This document shows, piece by piece, positions 15,751 through 24,632 of a DNA stretch of 64,000 bases (the stretch's first letter is position 1; every line of letters starts with the position of its first letter). The notes beneath the pieces were generated by a model that was not told where the DNA came from, ran no database searches, and worked only from the letters and a program-made list of their open reading frames with translations. The DNA is from Deltaproteobacteria bacterium (GTDB lineage: Bacteria; Desulfobacterota; Syntrophobacteria; Syntrophobacterales; Syntrophobacteraceae): assembly GCA_021777755.1 (NCBI GenBank), contig JAJYDE010000018.1, positions 1 through 64,000 on the forward strand, in the 5' to 3' direction. A program made the position numbers and the translations under genes.

Positions 15751-16851
15751 ATGAAACGATTCAGAGTTTTTGCGGTCATGTTTTTCGGGATGGCATTTTT
15801 TTTCATTTTTTTCAACACGGCATCGGCCGCCCCGGCATCCGACGTGTTCCATACCATCCTCGCGAAATACCAGACCATCATGACCGGGTGGCTGTCGGTC
15901 ATCCGGTCCGGGGCGATGCGGCTGTTTTGGACGCTTGCAACCATCGGCCTCGTCTGGAACGGCGCGGATTTGATAATCAAACGGGGCGAGGTGGGAGATT
16001 TCTTCGCCATGTTCATGAAGTGGTTGGTCGTTACGGGCTTCTTTTGGTGGCTTTTGTTCAACAGTGTTGCGATAAGCCAGGCCGTCGTGGACGGGCTGAA
16101 ACAAATGGCCGGATTGGCGTCGGGAACGTCCGCGAACGTCGATATGGGACAACTCGTGGAAAACGGTTACACGATGTTCTCGAACGCCATCGATCGCATG
16201 TCGGCCATGCATCCCGTAACAGATCTCCTTTCCATCGTCCTCGCGCTCGCCGCGTTGGCGCTCCAAGCGCTCATGGCCGTGGATTACCTTATCGGCATGA
16301 CCAAGGCGTTCATGATGGAGTACGCGGGACTCGTCATTTTGGGGTTCGGGGGGTGCGACTGGACCAGGGATGTGGCGAAAAAATATTTTTGGGAGGTGAT
16401 ATCGCTCGGACTCAATCTGTTCAGCCTGATACTGCTCATCTCCGTGGCGACAACGATCATGCAGGGCTACAACGATCAAATACAACCCGGTATGACATAC
16501 CAGCAAATGGTCGCGTATATTCTGGCCTTGTTCATTTTGTACAAGCTCGTACACCAAGTTCCTCCGATGCTCGGCGGCCTGGTCGGATCGGCGGGCGGCG
16601 CGGGCGGTATGAGCACGGCGGTGTTCGCGGGAATGGTGGCCTCGATGGTGGTCGCCTCGCTTGCCAGCGGCGGACTTGCCGTAGCGGGTAAAGGGGTAAA
16701 GAAGCTCGGCAATCTCGCGGGATTGGGAGGCGGCGGGGGTGCGGGTGGCGACTCCGGAGGGAAGGGTGACGCCGGCGGAGAAAAAGAGAAGAAGTCGGCC
16801 CTGCCCGATCCGCCGAAGTTCGATGTCAACAGCCTCGGGGGCAAGGAATAA
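15751..16851 (+). CDS. trbL: TrbL, VirB6-like membrane channel protein
   Basis: A 366-residue polytopic inner-membrane protein. A signal-like N-terminus (to about 28) is followed by at least five further hydrophobic helices, among them LFWTLATIGLVWNGADLII, FVTGFFWWLLF-like and LLSIVLALAALALQALM segments. The Gly-rich hydrophilic tail (about 325-366) is typical of TrbL. It forms part of the inner-membrane pore of the conjugation channel. The ATG begins two bases after the trbJ stop, directly past the inverted repeat. Confidence 0.93.
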   Translation: MKRFRVFAVMFFGMAFFFIFFNTASAAPASDVFHTILAKYQTIMTGWLSVIRSGAMRLFWTLATIGLVWNGADLIIKRGEVGDFFAMFMKWLVVTGFFWWLLFNSVAISQAVVDGLKQMAGLASGTSANVDMGQLVENGYTMFSNAIDRMSAMHPVTDLLSIVLALAALALQALMAVDYLIGMTKAFMMEYAGLVILGFGGCDWTRDVAKKYFWEVISLGLNLFSLILLISVATTIMQGYNDQIQPGMTYQQMVAYILALFILYKLVHQVPPMLGGLVGSAGGAGGMSTAVFAGMVASMVVASLASGGLAVAGKGVKKLGNLAGLGGGGGAGGDSGGKGDAGGEKEKKSALPDPPKFDVNSLGGKE

Positions 16852-16907
16852 ACAGGTGCCCTCAGGCGCGGGGGCCAGGATTTCAAGGCATACGGGAAGG
16901 AGAAAAA

Positions 16908-17177
16908 ATGAAGACCGAACGCGAAATCGATGAAGGATGTGAGGAGCTGTCGAGAGTGGATCTCTCCGGGATGCGCGACACGCGCGATGATGAGACGATA
17001 TTGCGGGAAATGGTGACGGAAAAATTGGACGACATTCGGACGCCAGGGTTCGTTGCGGAATTCGATCCGGACGAGGCCGAAATGGCGGGCGCGTTCAGAG
17101 AGGACGCTCTTTCGGAGGGGGATGCGTTAGAAGCCATGTTCGATTCGTCCGATGACGATGAGGGCGTGCCCGCGTGA
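16908..17177 (+). CDS. small acidic hypothetical protein
   Basis: An 89-residue, very acidic protein (many Asp/Glu, SSDDDEG near the end) with no membrane segment or known motif. AAGGAG lies upstream of the ATG. It closes the trb operon before the second hairpin repeat. Acidic charge would suit a DNA-mimic or a binding partner of basic proteins, but nothing in the sequence proves this. Confidence 0.55.
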   Translation: MKTEREIDEGCEELSRVDLSGMRDTRDDETILREMVTEKLDDIRTPGFVAEFDPDEAEMAGAFREDALSEGDALEAMFDSSDDDEGVPA

Positions 17178-17275
17178 GCATGGCGATCCGATGGAACCGA
17201 AGGTGGAAAAAATCGAAAATCCTGTGAAATCCGAAAGCCGGAAGGAAGCGATATAGAGTAGCCAAACGAAGCCAA

Positions 17276-17372
17276 CAACCTTTTCGTTCCCGCCTGATCA
17301 GCGGTTGAGCGAACCCGACAGCACAAACAGCCCGATTCGTAATTACGGCGAATCGGGCTGTTTGTGTCGGGA
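17276..17372 (+). repeat. 90-bp hairpin repeat, copy 2 (terminator-like)
   Basis: Copy of 6609-6700. The conserved 5' block is at 17279-17313. The hairpin has a perfect 18-bp stem (17322-17339 with 17349-17366, the same 9-nt loop) and an outer CCCGAC/GTCGGG pair. Base changes relative to copy 1 keep the pairing, which argues that the RNA or cruciform structure matters. It lies 30 bases before the traC-like gene, at the border of two operons. Confidence 0.85.
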
Positions 17373-17401
17373 GAAGGTAACGAAATCGCGGGAGTTGAAC
17401 A

Positions 17402-19597
17402 GTGGAGAAAAAAGGGTACGTCGAAGAAGTGGCCGCAAAGCTGATAGAGCAATTGAAGGCGGGAACGGCGCCATGGCAGAAGCCTTGGGCTGCCGGGGTG
17501 CCGAACTCCTTTGCGCCGACAAATCCGGTAACCGGCAAGAGATATCGGGGAGCCAACTCGATCCGGCTCATGTGCGAGAACCGCGATGATTCGCGCTGGA
17601 TGACCTACAAGCAGGCGCAGGAGTCGGGTTGGCAGGTGAAGAAAGGCGAAAAGGGAACCAGAATCGAATACTGGAAGACGAGCGAAACTCGCCAACGCTT
17701 GGATGCCGTTGGAAAGCCCGTGCTTGACGACGAAGGCAAGGCCGTCGTGGACGAGGTGAGCTATGAACGTCCGCGGGTCTTCCGGGCGACGGTGTTCAAC
17801 GGATCGCAGATCGAAGGCATCCCTGTCGAAAAGGTCGAGGGAAAAACGCAGACGTGGGACCCGTCGCCGATTGCCGAAAGAATCCTTGCAGCATCGGGGG
17901 CGTCGATAAGCCACGATCAGCACGACCGCGCGTTTTATCGTCCGGGAGACGATACGATCCATCTGCCCGGGAGGAATCGGTTCGAGGAGGCCTCGGCGTA
18001 CTATGCGGTAGCGTTGCACGAGTTGGGCCACTGGACCGGACACGAATCGCGACTGCACCGGGATCTGTCCCACCCTTTCGGGAGCCAGGGATACGGGCGC
18101 GAAGAGCTTCGGGCCGAGATAGCGAGCCTCATGCTGGGCGACGAATTGGGCATCGGACACGATCCGGGACAGCACGCGGCATACGTGGACTCATGGATCG
18201 AGGTGTTGCGAAAAGATCCCTGCGAGATTTTCCGGGCTGCGGCTGCGGCCGAAAAAATCAGGGATTTCGTGGTGGAGCTGGAGCTGGAACGAGAAAGAGA
18301 GAAAGGCGTAGTCATGGAAGCGGAAAGGCAGCAGGAAGCCGGCATGGCGAGAAAACTCGATGAACGGGCGGAGAAGCAATCCTTGTCTACTCCAAGTGAG
18401 CGCGTTTGGCTGCAAGTCAAGTACGAGGATCGCCTGAGTGCTAAAAGCGCCGGGGCGAAATGGGATCGAGAAGAAAAGCGATGGTACGCCGGGCCGGACG
18501 CCGACATGAAGATACTCGAGCGGTTCCTGACGGAAAATGTACCGGTCCAAGGCCTCGCGATAACACCGAGAGAGGAGTTCGCGGCAACGCTCGAGAGCAT
18601 CGGCGCGATAGTAGACGGAGAGCATCCCGTAATGGACGGCAAACCCCACCGCATTAGGTGCGAAGGAGACAAGCAAGGCGAACGCGCGGGTTTTTACGTC
18701 GGTTTCCTGGACGGGCGTCCGAACGGATATTGCAAAAACAACCGTACGGGCACCGAACTCAGATGGAAGGCCACGGGTCATCGGTTGGCCCCGGAGCAAA
18801 AAATCGCGCTCCAGGCACAGGCCGAGCGAAGGAGAATCGATCGGGCAAAAGAAACGGAAGAAAGGTATGAACTCGCGGCCGAGCGAATCGAGAGGCAGAT
18901 CAAGGGCTTGAGCAAGCCGGAGCGCAAGACCCCCTACATGGAAAAGAAGGGTATCGCGATTACCGACGGGGTCCTGACGGAAGCCTCGGGGAAGGAGACC
19001 TGCGTGCCGGGCCATGACGCGGAAGGAAAAGTCTGGACGATGGAATACATCCAGGAAGACGGCCGGAAGCGGTTCGCCAAGGGAAGCCGGAAGGAGGGAT
19101 GTTTCCATCCGATCGCAGGGATGGCGGATTTGGCGGCCGCCGATGTTCTCGTCGTATGCGAGGGATACGCGACGGGAGTATCGCTGGAAGAATGCTTACG
19201 GGCCGAAGCAAGCGTCGTGTCGGCGTTCGATAGCGGAAATCTCATTCACGTGGCGAAGGCCCTGCGGGAAAGATTCCCGGACAAGATGATCGTGATTGCG
19301 GGAGACGACGACCGACGTTTGGAGCGCACGAAAGGGGTCAATCCGGGAAGGATCCACGCCGAGCAGGCTGCGGAAGCTGTCGGTGGCAGAGCGGTGTTTC
19401 CCGTTTTTGCGCCGGGAGAAGAAGATTTGACGGATTGGAACGACCTTGCGAACGGGAGCGCCCTTGGAAAGGACGGGGTGAAACGCCAGATCAACTTCGC
19501 GGTGATGGGAGCGTTGGTGGAAAGAAAGGCGGCAATGGAGCAACAACAGCAAGAACGGCGGCAAGATCCGATGCGCGGTCGAGGTTGGAGCCGATGA
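17402..19597 (+). CDS. traC: TraC-type primase with ArdC and toprim domains
   Basis: A 731-residue protein of the RP4 TraC type. Residues 1-125 are the ArdC ssDNA-binding domain (TAPWQKPWAAG, NPVTGKRYRGANSIRLM). A zincin domain follows with HELGHWTGHESR (about 202-213). A DUF5710-like block (VWLQVKYEDRLSAKSAGAKWD) precedes a toprim domain with VLVVCEGYATGVS, AFDSGNL and IVIAGDDDR. RP4 TraC makes primers for the transferred strand and is shipped to recipients; ArdC proteins can also blunt restriction. It is shorter than the long RP4 form (1061 residues). Start GTG 17402 with GGGAG upstream; it opens the traF-pil operon. Confidence 0.9.
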   Translation: MEKKGYVEEVAAKLIEQLKAGTAPWQKPWAAGVPNSFAPTNPVTGKRYRGANSIRLMCENRDDSRWMTYKQAQESGWQVKKGEKGTRIEYWKTSETRQRLDAVGKPVLDDEGKAVVDEVSYERPRVFRATVFNGSQIEGIPVEKVEGKTQTWDPSPIAERILAASGASISHDQHDRAFYRPGDDTIHLPGRNRFEEASAYYAVALHELGHWTGHESRLHRDLSHPFGSQGYGREELRAEIASLMLGDELGIGHDPGQHAAYVDSWIEVLRKDPCEIFRAAAAAEKIRDFVVELELEREREKGVVMEAERQQEAGMARKLDERAEKQSLSTPSERVWLQVKYEDRLSAKSAGAKWDREEKRWYAGPDADMKILERFLTENVPVQGLAITPREEFAATLESIGAIVDGEHPVMDGKPHRIRCEGDKQGERAGFYVGFLDGRPNGYCKNNRTGTELRWKATGHRLAPEQKIALQAQAERRRIDRAKETEERYELAAERIERQIKGLSKPERKTPYMEKKGIAITDGVLTEASGKETCVPGHDAEGKVWTMEYIQEDGRKRFAKGSRKEGCFHPIAGMADLAAADVLVVCEGYATGVSLEECLRAEASVVSAFDSGNLIHVAKALRERFPDKMIVIAGDDDRRLERTKGVNPGRIHAEQAAEAVGGRAVFPVFAPGEEDLTDWNDLANGSALGKDGVKRQINFAVMGALVERKAAMEQQQQERRQDPMRGRGWSR

Positions 19598-20121
19598 AAA
19601 CCACAAAAATCATATGCGGCGCGATATTGGCGATGACCGGATTGCTGGCTTTGTTGGGCGTTGCGGGTGCGCGCCTGAACACTACCTCAAGCCTGCCCGA
19701 AGGACTTTACTGGACCACCGGGGCGAAACCGCAAAAGGGGGACATCGTAATATTCTGCCCTCCTCGGTGCGCGGCCATTCGACTGGCGCGAGCCAGGGCG
19801 TATCTGGCCGGCGGTTTTTGCCCGGGAGGAAACGGGACGATGATGAAGCAGATCGCGGCCGTAGCCGGTGATCGAGTGGTGATTTCCGACTGCGGGGTCC
19901 GAGTCGGCGGAATTTTTTTGCGAAATAGCGAGCCCTTGAGCGAGGACCCGAAAGGCAGGCCCCTGCCGCGTCTGAGGGGCGATTTCACGCTGAAGAGCGG
20001 ACAAGTTTTGTTGATGTCGCAATATAACCCTCTTTCTTTCGACGGTCGGTATTTCGGGCCGTCTGCCGCCTCGGCCGTCAAAAGCGTGGTGAGGCCGGTG
20101 TACACATGGAATGTCAAATGA
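19594..20121 (+). CDS. traF: TraF, S26-family conjugative signal peptidase
   Basis: A 175-residue membrane-anchored protease. An N-terminal helix (about 5-25) precedes NTTSSLPEGLYW, which holds the catalytic Ser, and TMMKQIAAVAGD, which holds the expected Lys partner. In RP4 TraF removes the C-terminal end of TrbC and closes it into a ring. Here the gene lies 11 kb from trbC, between traC and the pil genes. The ATG overlaps the traC stop and the end overlaps the next gene. Confidence 0.92.
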   Translation: MKTTKIICGAILAMTGLLALLGVAGARLNTTSSLPEGLYWTTGAKPQKGDIVIFCPPRCAAIRLARARAYLAGGFCPGGNGTMMKQIAAVAGDRVVISDCGVRVGGIFLRNSEPLSEDPKGRPLPRLRGDFTLKSGQVLLMSQYNPLSFDGRYFGPSAASAVKSVVRPVYTWNVK

Positions 20122-21155
20122 CGAAAAGAATTGCCACACTGGGATTGGTTCTTTTGTTGACGGGTTGCGCGGGCGAGCAGGCGTCGCCGCCCCGATCCCA
20201 TGGCGTCACCGCATGCTATACGGTCCGCGACGATGCCGGACTCGGCGTGATCCGCGCGGTCGGTCTTAACGGAAACACGATCATTCAGATGCGGGACAAT
20301 TCGGACGGGGGCCTTGAGATTCTGACCCCGTCCGGGCGCGCGGTGAAATTCGACAGGTCCGGGCGGCACTACCTCACCGTGAAGGGTTTGCATCATGAAC
20401 TCGATGTGGTGGTTCTGGCGCATCCCGGAATGTCGAGCATCACGGCCGAGGGGATTGCCGCAACGCCTTCGGTGCCCATCGTTGCATCCTCCGGTTCCAC
20501 GATGAAAAGGCCGCAGGCCACGCGGGAACTTGCGCCCGACGAGCTTGCGCCCGAGGTGCCGGACTCGGCCCTCGATTCAGTCGCCAGTGGCGCAAAGACG
20601 GAGCCGGCCCGGCCCGTTCCGGACCAAGGGCATCCCGGCAAGAACGATCTTGCGCAGGCCGATGCGGTCCCGTCGTCCCCGCCCGCCGTCAATGCCGGGA
20701 AAAAGAGCGCAACCGCTGGGATCGAAAAGGAACCGAGCCTGCCAAAGGCGGGGGCGGACACGCATAAACCGGCATCCGGCAAAGGCAAGTCGGATGTTCC
20801 CGCTATCGCGAATGCGTCGAAGAGCCATGCGCCCGACGCGATACCGACGCCTGGAGCGAGGGATGTGATCCCATCTCCCCGGATCGTCCCCAGCCGAAAG
20901 GAGACCTGGTCGCTTTGCGCCAACCGGTCGATCGTCGAGCAATTGCAAGAGTGGAGCAAACGAGCCGGATGGAGACTCGTATGGCAGGCGGGAGACTGGA
21001 TAGCGGCAAGCGATGAGAGTTTCACGGGCGATTTCGGAGACGCTCTGTCGGATGTCGTGAAAGCTTTGGCATCCGCAGGCGCAAACATACAGCTGGTGTT
21101 GTACAGCAACAACGTTGCCGTGGTCGGGACAAAGGTGGAAGTTACTTTGCGATGA
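20118..21155 (+). CDS. pilL: PilL/TcpQ-like lipoprotein
   Basis: A 345-residue exported protein. The signal peptide ends at LLLTGCAG, a good lipobox (Cys about residue 17). A folded N-terminal part is followed by a long Pro/Ala/Lys-rich linker (about 120-250). The C-terminal 85 residues, with WSLCANRSIVEQLQEWSKRA, GWRLVW and FGDALSDVVKALA, match the TcpQ/PilL domain that helps secretin localisation in type IVb pili. It overlaps traF by four bases and opens the pil genes. Confidence 0.75.
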   Translation: MTKRIATLGLVLLLTGCAGEQASPPRSHGVTACYTVRDDAGLGVIRAVGLNGNTIIQMRDNSDGGLEILTPSGRAVKFDRSGRHYLTVKGLHHELDVVVLAHPGMSSITAEGIAATPSVPIVASSGSTMKRPQATRELAPDELAPEVPDSALDSVASGAKTEPARPVPDQGHPGKNDLAQADAVPSSPPAVNAGKKSATAGIEKEPSLPKAGADTHKPASGKGKSDVPAIANASKSHAPDAIPTPGARDVIPSPRIVPSRKETWSLCANRSIVEQLQEWSKRAGWRLVWQAGDWIAASDESFTGDFGDALSDVVKALASAGANIQLVLYSNNVAVVGTKVEVTLR

Positions 21156-21165
21156 GGAGAATGCG

Positions 21166-22794
21166 ATGAGAAATGAAGCCGCACCCAACGGTGTCCGACG
21201 ATTATTTTGCGCCGTGGCCGTCATGTGCGCACTGACTTCCTGCACGTCCTTCGACGAGGCGAACAGGATGACGACCGCCACTACGGCCAAAATCGAAAAA
21301 TCGAAGATGCCCGGCAGTTCCTCCGTTGTGCGAAAGCTGAACGCCCCGTATCTCATGGGACCGGCCGTAAAACCCGAAAAGCGGGTGGTCCCCGCCGTTT
21401 TGACGCAGGAAATAACCATCGTTTCGGCGGTTCCCATGACGCTGCGGGAAGTGGCCGGGCAAATCACGCTCATAACTTCCATCCCCTGCAACGTTCAGGA
21501 TTCGGATGCGGGAAAACAGGCAACGACAACGGCGAGCCGGCCACCGGCAGGCGATCGATCGGATCTCGGCCGAATGCTTTCGGACCTTGCCGACGTTTCC
21601 GGCGGTGCCGGAAATGCTGGAATCGTGCTCCATTACAAGGGGCCGCTCTCGGGTCTACTCGACGTGCTCCGCGCACGAAGCGGCTACTACTGGAAGTACC
21701 GGAACGGGAACCTGGATTTTTTTCGCACCGAGACGAAAACCTTCCTCGTGCCGGCCTTCGCGGGTAATACGCAAAGCACGAACAGCATCATGAGCAGTAA
21801 TGGATCCAGCGGAACGAGTACCGCGGGAGTCGGCGCGGCGGCACCGGCGGGCGCTTCGGGGGGAAGTGGTGGAGGAGGAGGTGCCTGTTCGATCACCGCC
21901 ACCAGCACCATAGATACCTGGAAAAACATGGAAAAGGTCGTAAAAACCGTTGCCGGCGGAGCGAAAGTTTTCGTCGATCCCTCGCTCGGGTCCGTGACCG
22001 TGACGGGGACCCCGCCTCAGGTGGACGCGGTTGGAGAATGGGTGGCGCAACTCGACCGGGAACTTTCGGGGCAAATCGCGCTGAAGGTGCATGTATACGA
22101 CGTGGCTCTCACCAACGAGCAAAACTACGGGATCAATCCCACCATAGCATTCAACGAATTGGCCGGCCGTTACGGAGTGGCTGTCCAAGGCGTAAACGCC
22201 CCCGCCGTGCTGTCCACCCAAGCCTCACCCCTGACCGTTGGAGCGAGCATCCTGTCGGGACAGTGGAAAGGGACCGGGGTCGTTTTGCAGGCACTGGCCA
22301 CGATGGGAAAAGTCGTTTCGAGCTACTCGAGGTCCGCGTGCACGATGAACGGCCAGCCCGCAGCCATCCAGGTGGCCACGAACACGGGCTACCTGGCGTC
22401 CACATCGACCATGCTGGCCGCGAACGTCGGATCCTCGGCATCCCTTACGCCCGGCATGGTCACCACCGGGTTTACCGCGATGATAACGCCTCGGATCATC
22501 GGGGCGAAAATCTATCTCGGGATCAATATGACGATTTCGAGTTTATTGAGCATGCAAACCATCACGTCCGCCGGGCAGTCGATACAGACGCCGCAAACGG
22601 CGTCATTCGCCGAACAGCAGAGCGCATCCCTCAAGTCGGGCGAAATCCTGGTCTTGACCGGTTACCAGGAGAAGAACGCGTCCGTGACTAAAAATGGCGT
22701 CGGGAGTCCGAATTTTCCACTCCTGGGCGGAGGGGCCGACGCAACGACCGGAAACAGGATGATCGTCATAACGGTTACAGCCACAACCATCTAG
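21166..22794 (+). CDS. pilN: PilN, outer-membrane secretin lipoprotein
   Basis: A 542-residue secretin of the R64 PilN type. The signal peptide with LTSCTSF marks a lipoprotein. An N-domain region (MTLREVAGQITLITSIPCN and LLDVLRARSGYYWKYRNG) is followed by a Ser/Gly-rich insert (about 200-235), the VDPSLGSVTVTGTPPQVD fold and the secretin barrel with FTAMITPRIIGAKIYLG and SLKSGEILVLTGYQEK. The ring lets the thin pilus cross the outer membrane. Start ATG 21166 has GAGGAG six bases upstream. Confidence 0.92.
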   Translation: MRNEAAPNGVRRLFCAVAVMCALTSCTSFDEANRMTTATTAKIEKSKMPGSSSVVRKLNAPYLMGPAVKPEKRVVPAVLTQEITIVSAVPMTLREVAGQITLITSIPCNVQDSDAGKQATTTASRPPAGDRSDLGRMLSDLADVSGGAGNAGIVLHYKGPLSGLLDVLRARSGYYWKYRNGNLDFFRTETKTFLVPAFAGNTQSTNSIMSSNGSSGTSTAGVGAAAPAGASGGSGGGGGACSITATSTIDTWKNMEKVVKTVAGGAKVFVDPSLGSVTVTGTPPQVDAVGEWVAQLDRELSGQIALKVHVYDVALTNEQNYGINPTIAFNELAGRYGVAVQGVNAPAVLSTQASPLTVGASILSGQWKGTGVVLQALATMGKVVSSYSRSACTMNGQPAAIQVATNTGYLASTSTMLAANVGSSASLTPGMVTTGFTAMITPRIIGAKIYLGINMTISSLLSMQTITSAGQSIQTPQTASFAEQQSASLKSGEILVLTGYQEKNASVTKNGVGSPNFPLLGGGADATTGNRMIVITVTATTI

Positions 22795-22808
22795 GCAAGG
22801 AGTGCGGC

Positions 22809-23435
22809 GTGAAGCGCGTGTATCGTTTGTTGCTGTTGTATCTTTTGTCCGCGTCGGCGCTGTTGCCCGCGTCCGCCTGTCCGGCGGCTTCCACACCGCC
22901 CGGCCAGTCCGTGAAAACCTCAGCTCCGCCCGCACAGTCGGGGCATGCGGACTCCGAACCCGAACAGCAAGGGGGCTGGACCCCCGCGCAGACGGTTGCC
23001 ACGGCATCGGAGCTTCAGCGACAAATCGAACTGCTGAAGCTGAAAGCTCAAATAGCGAAACTGGAAAAAGAGATTCGCGAAGCCGACAAGCCCGTGCAAA
23101 CGAAGAGGGTGGAGCCCGACGCTTCGCTGTCGGGCTCGTATTTTTCGCCGGGTTTCACCGGCGGGGCAATCAGGAATGGAAGCGGCGGAAAGTCGCTGCC
23201 GCAAATACTGAACATCGTCGGACATCCCGGACATCTCGTGGCGACACTGGTGATGGCCGGCGGCGGGACCATTACGGTTTCAGGCCCCGGCGCGGTCTCC
23301 GACGATGTACGGATACTCGCGATATCGGACCAGGGTGTCGGGGCTGTCGTGAACGGAAAGACGGTGCAACTGCCCTTTTATCGCAAGCAAAAACCTTCGC
23401 GAGGGTTTTTCCAGATGTCGGGAAGGAGGCGTTAG
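22809..23435 (+). CDS. pilP: PilP-like pilus assembly protein
   Basis: A 208-residue exported protein. The signal peptide ends near ASACPAAS. A Pro-rich stretch and a helix (SELQRQIELLKLKAQIAKLE, about 75-95) are followed by a compact beta domain with LPQILNIVGHPGHLVATLVM and GGGTITVSGPG. These features and the position after the secretin fit R64 PilP, the periplasmic partner of PilN and PilO. The stop directly precedes pilO. Confidence 0.8.
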   Translation: MKRVYRLLLLYLLSASALLPASACPAASTPPGQSVKTSAPPAQSGHADSEPEQQGGWTPAQTVATASELQRQIELLKLKAQIAKLEKEIREADKPVQTKRVEPDASLSGSYFSPGFTGGAIRNGSGGKSLPQILNIVGHPGHLVATLVMAGGGTITVSGPGAVSDDVRILAISDQGVGAVVNGKTVQLPFYRKQKPSRGFFQMSGRRR

Positions 23436-24632
23436 ATGCCGGTAACGGTAAGGGTGGGAGGCAAGGACTATGTTGCCGGATTGCATTGGGAACTGGTCGA
23501 GGTTGACAGGTTGGGGGCAGTGCGTGCGCGTCTGAAAAAGGATCTCGGATCAAAGGGGATCGTTTGTCACCGAAGGCACCGCGAATCCATTTCGCTCGGA
23601 TGGGCGGACACGGGCGGCGAGAACATAGCCGGCAATTCGCTCGCGCTCGCCATCGCGGATTGCCACGCCGAGCCGTGGATGGGAATTTTCGAGCTGCGGG
23701 AGGGACTCTGGTGGTACATCGCGATCAGCAAGGAAAAAGAGATCGTCTCCTCCAGTGACAAGGTCGGAACGAGGGCCGAGGTCGAACGGTTGATGTCCGA
23801 AAACCAGGGCCTCGGTGAATGGAGCGAAGTACTCGAAGGTGCCAGCGAGGACCTCGAAAGCCGGCTGGAAGACGCTCGAAAGCAAGACACGAAGTTGCAC
23901 AGGGTGCGCCGGTTGCAGGGGGACGCGCGCAGAAGGGCGATCGTGGTTGCGGCCGGGGTCTTCATGCTCGGCGGGGCCGTTGCCGGGTGGCAGTGGTACA
24001 GCCACCGGGCACAGGCTGAACGAGAACGGGAACGAATGATTCGGGAGAAGGAATCGGCGGCGGCACGACTCAAGGCTATGCCGTTGCCTTGGAGCATACC
24101 TCCCGATGGTGGGGAACTGATCGGGCAATGCCGCAAGACGGTGTCGCATTTGATGCTCGACGTAAAAGGCTGGAAACCCGCCGAGGCGACCTGTTCGAGT
24201 TCGGGGGCGACCGTGGTATGGAAGCGCGACGATTTCGGAAACGCGGCGGATGCTCCGGGCGTTCTCAGCACCACAGGTGACGGATCGTCGAGCTTTCATC
24301 CGTGGAGCTTGCAACACGCCGGCGGAAAAGCCCACGACGCGAAACCGTATGCGACGATCCAACGCGGCATGTACGCGATCGCGCAAAAAGATTTCGTCGG
24401 TTTCAGGCAGGCGGGTGCGGTTCCGTTCGGTGCCCGCCCTGGTGCCGGCGCGGACGCGAAGGCGCTTGAACCGCTCTATGTCAAGCATGTTTATGTCTTG
24501 CAAGTCAAGGGCATGTGGCAAATCGCGCCGTTTTTGCGCATACCGACCGCGAGGATCGAATCCATCAGGATCGTTGGTCTGGCGGACGAACGGAGAACCA
24601 CCGTGAGTCTGGCAGTTTGGAGCAAACCATGA
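23436..24632 (+). CDS. pilO: PilO-like pilus assembly protein
   Basis: A 398-residue bitopic inner-membrane protein. An N-terminal cytoplasmic domain (with WWYIAISKEKEIVS) precedes one membrane helix near residues 170-190 (AIVVAAGVFMLGGAVAGW), a charged coiled coil, and a periplasmic domain with C-terminal VWSKP. This matches the PilO2/PilO family of type IVb pili. GGAAGGAGG ribosome-binding site; the end overlaps pilQ. Confidence 0.8.
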   Translation: MPVTVRVGGKDYVAGLHWELVEVDRLGAVRARLKKDLGSKGIVCHRRHRESISLGWADTGGENIAGNSLALAIADCHAEPWMGIFELREGLWWYIAISKEKEIVSSSDKVGTRAEVERLMSENQGLGEWSEVLEGASEDLESRLEDARKQDTKLHRVRRLQGDARRRAIVVAAGVFMLGGAVAGWQWYSHRAQAERERERMIREKESAAARLKAMPLPWSIPPDGGELIGQCRKTVSHLMLDVKGWKPAEATCSSSGATVVWKRDDFGNAADAPGVLSTTGDGSSSFHPWSLQHAGGKAHDAKPYATIQRGMYAIAQKDFVGFRQAGAVPFGARPGAGADAKALEPLYVKHVYVLQVKGMWQIAPFLRIPTARIESIRIVGLADERRTTVSLAVWSKP

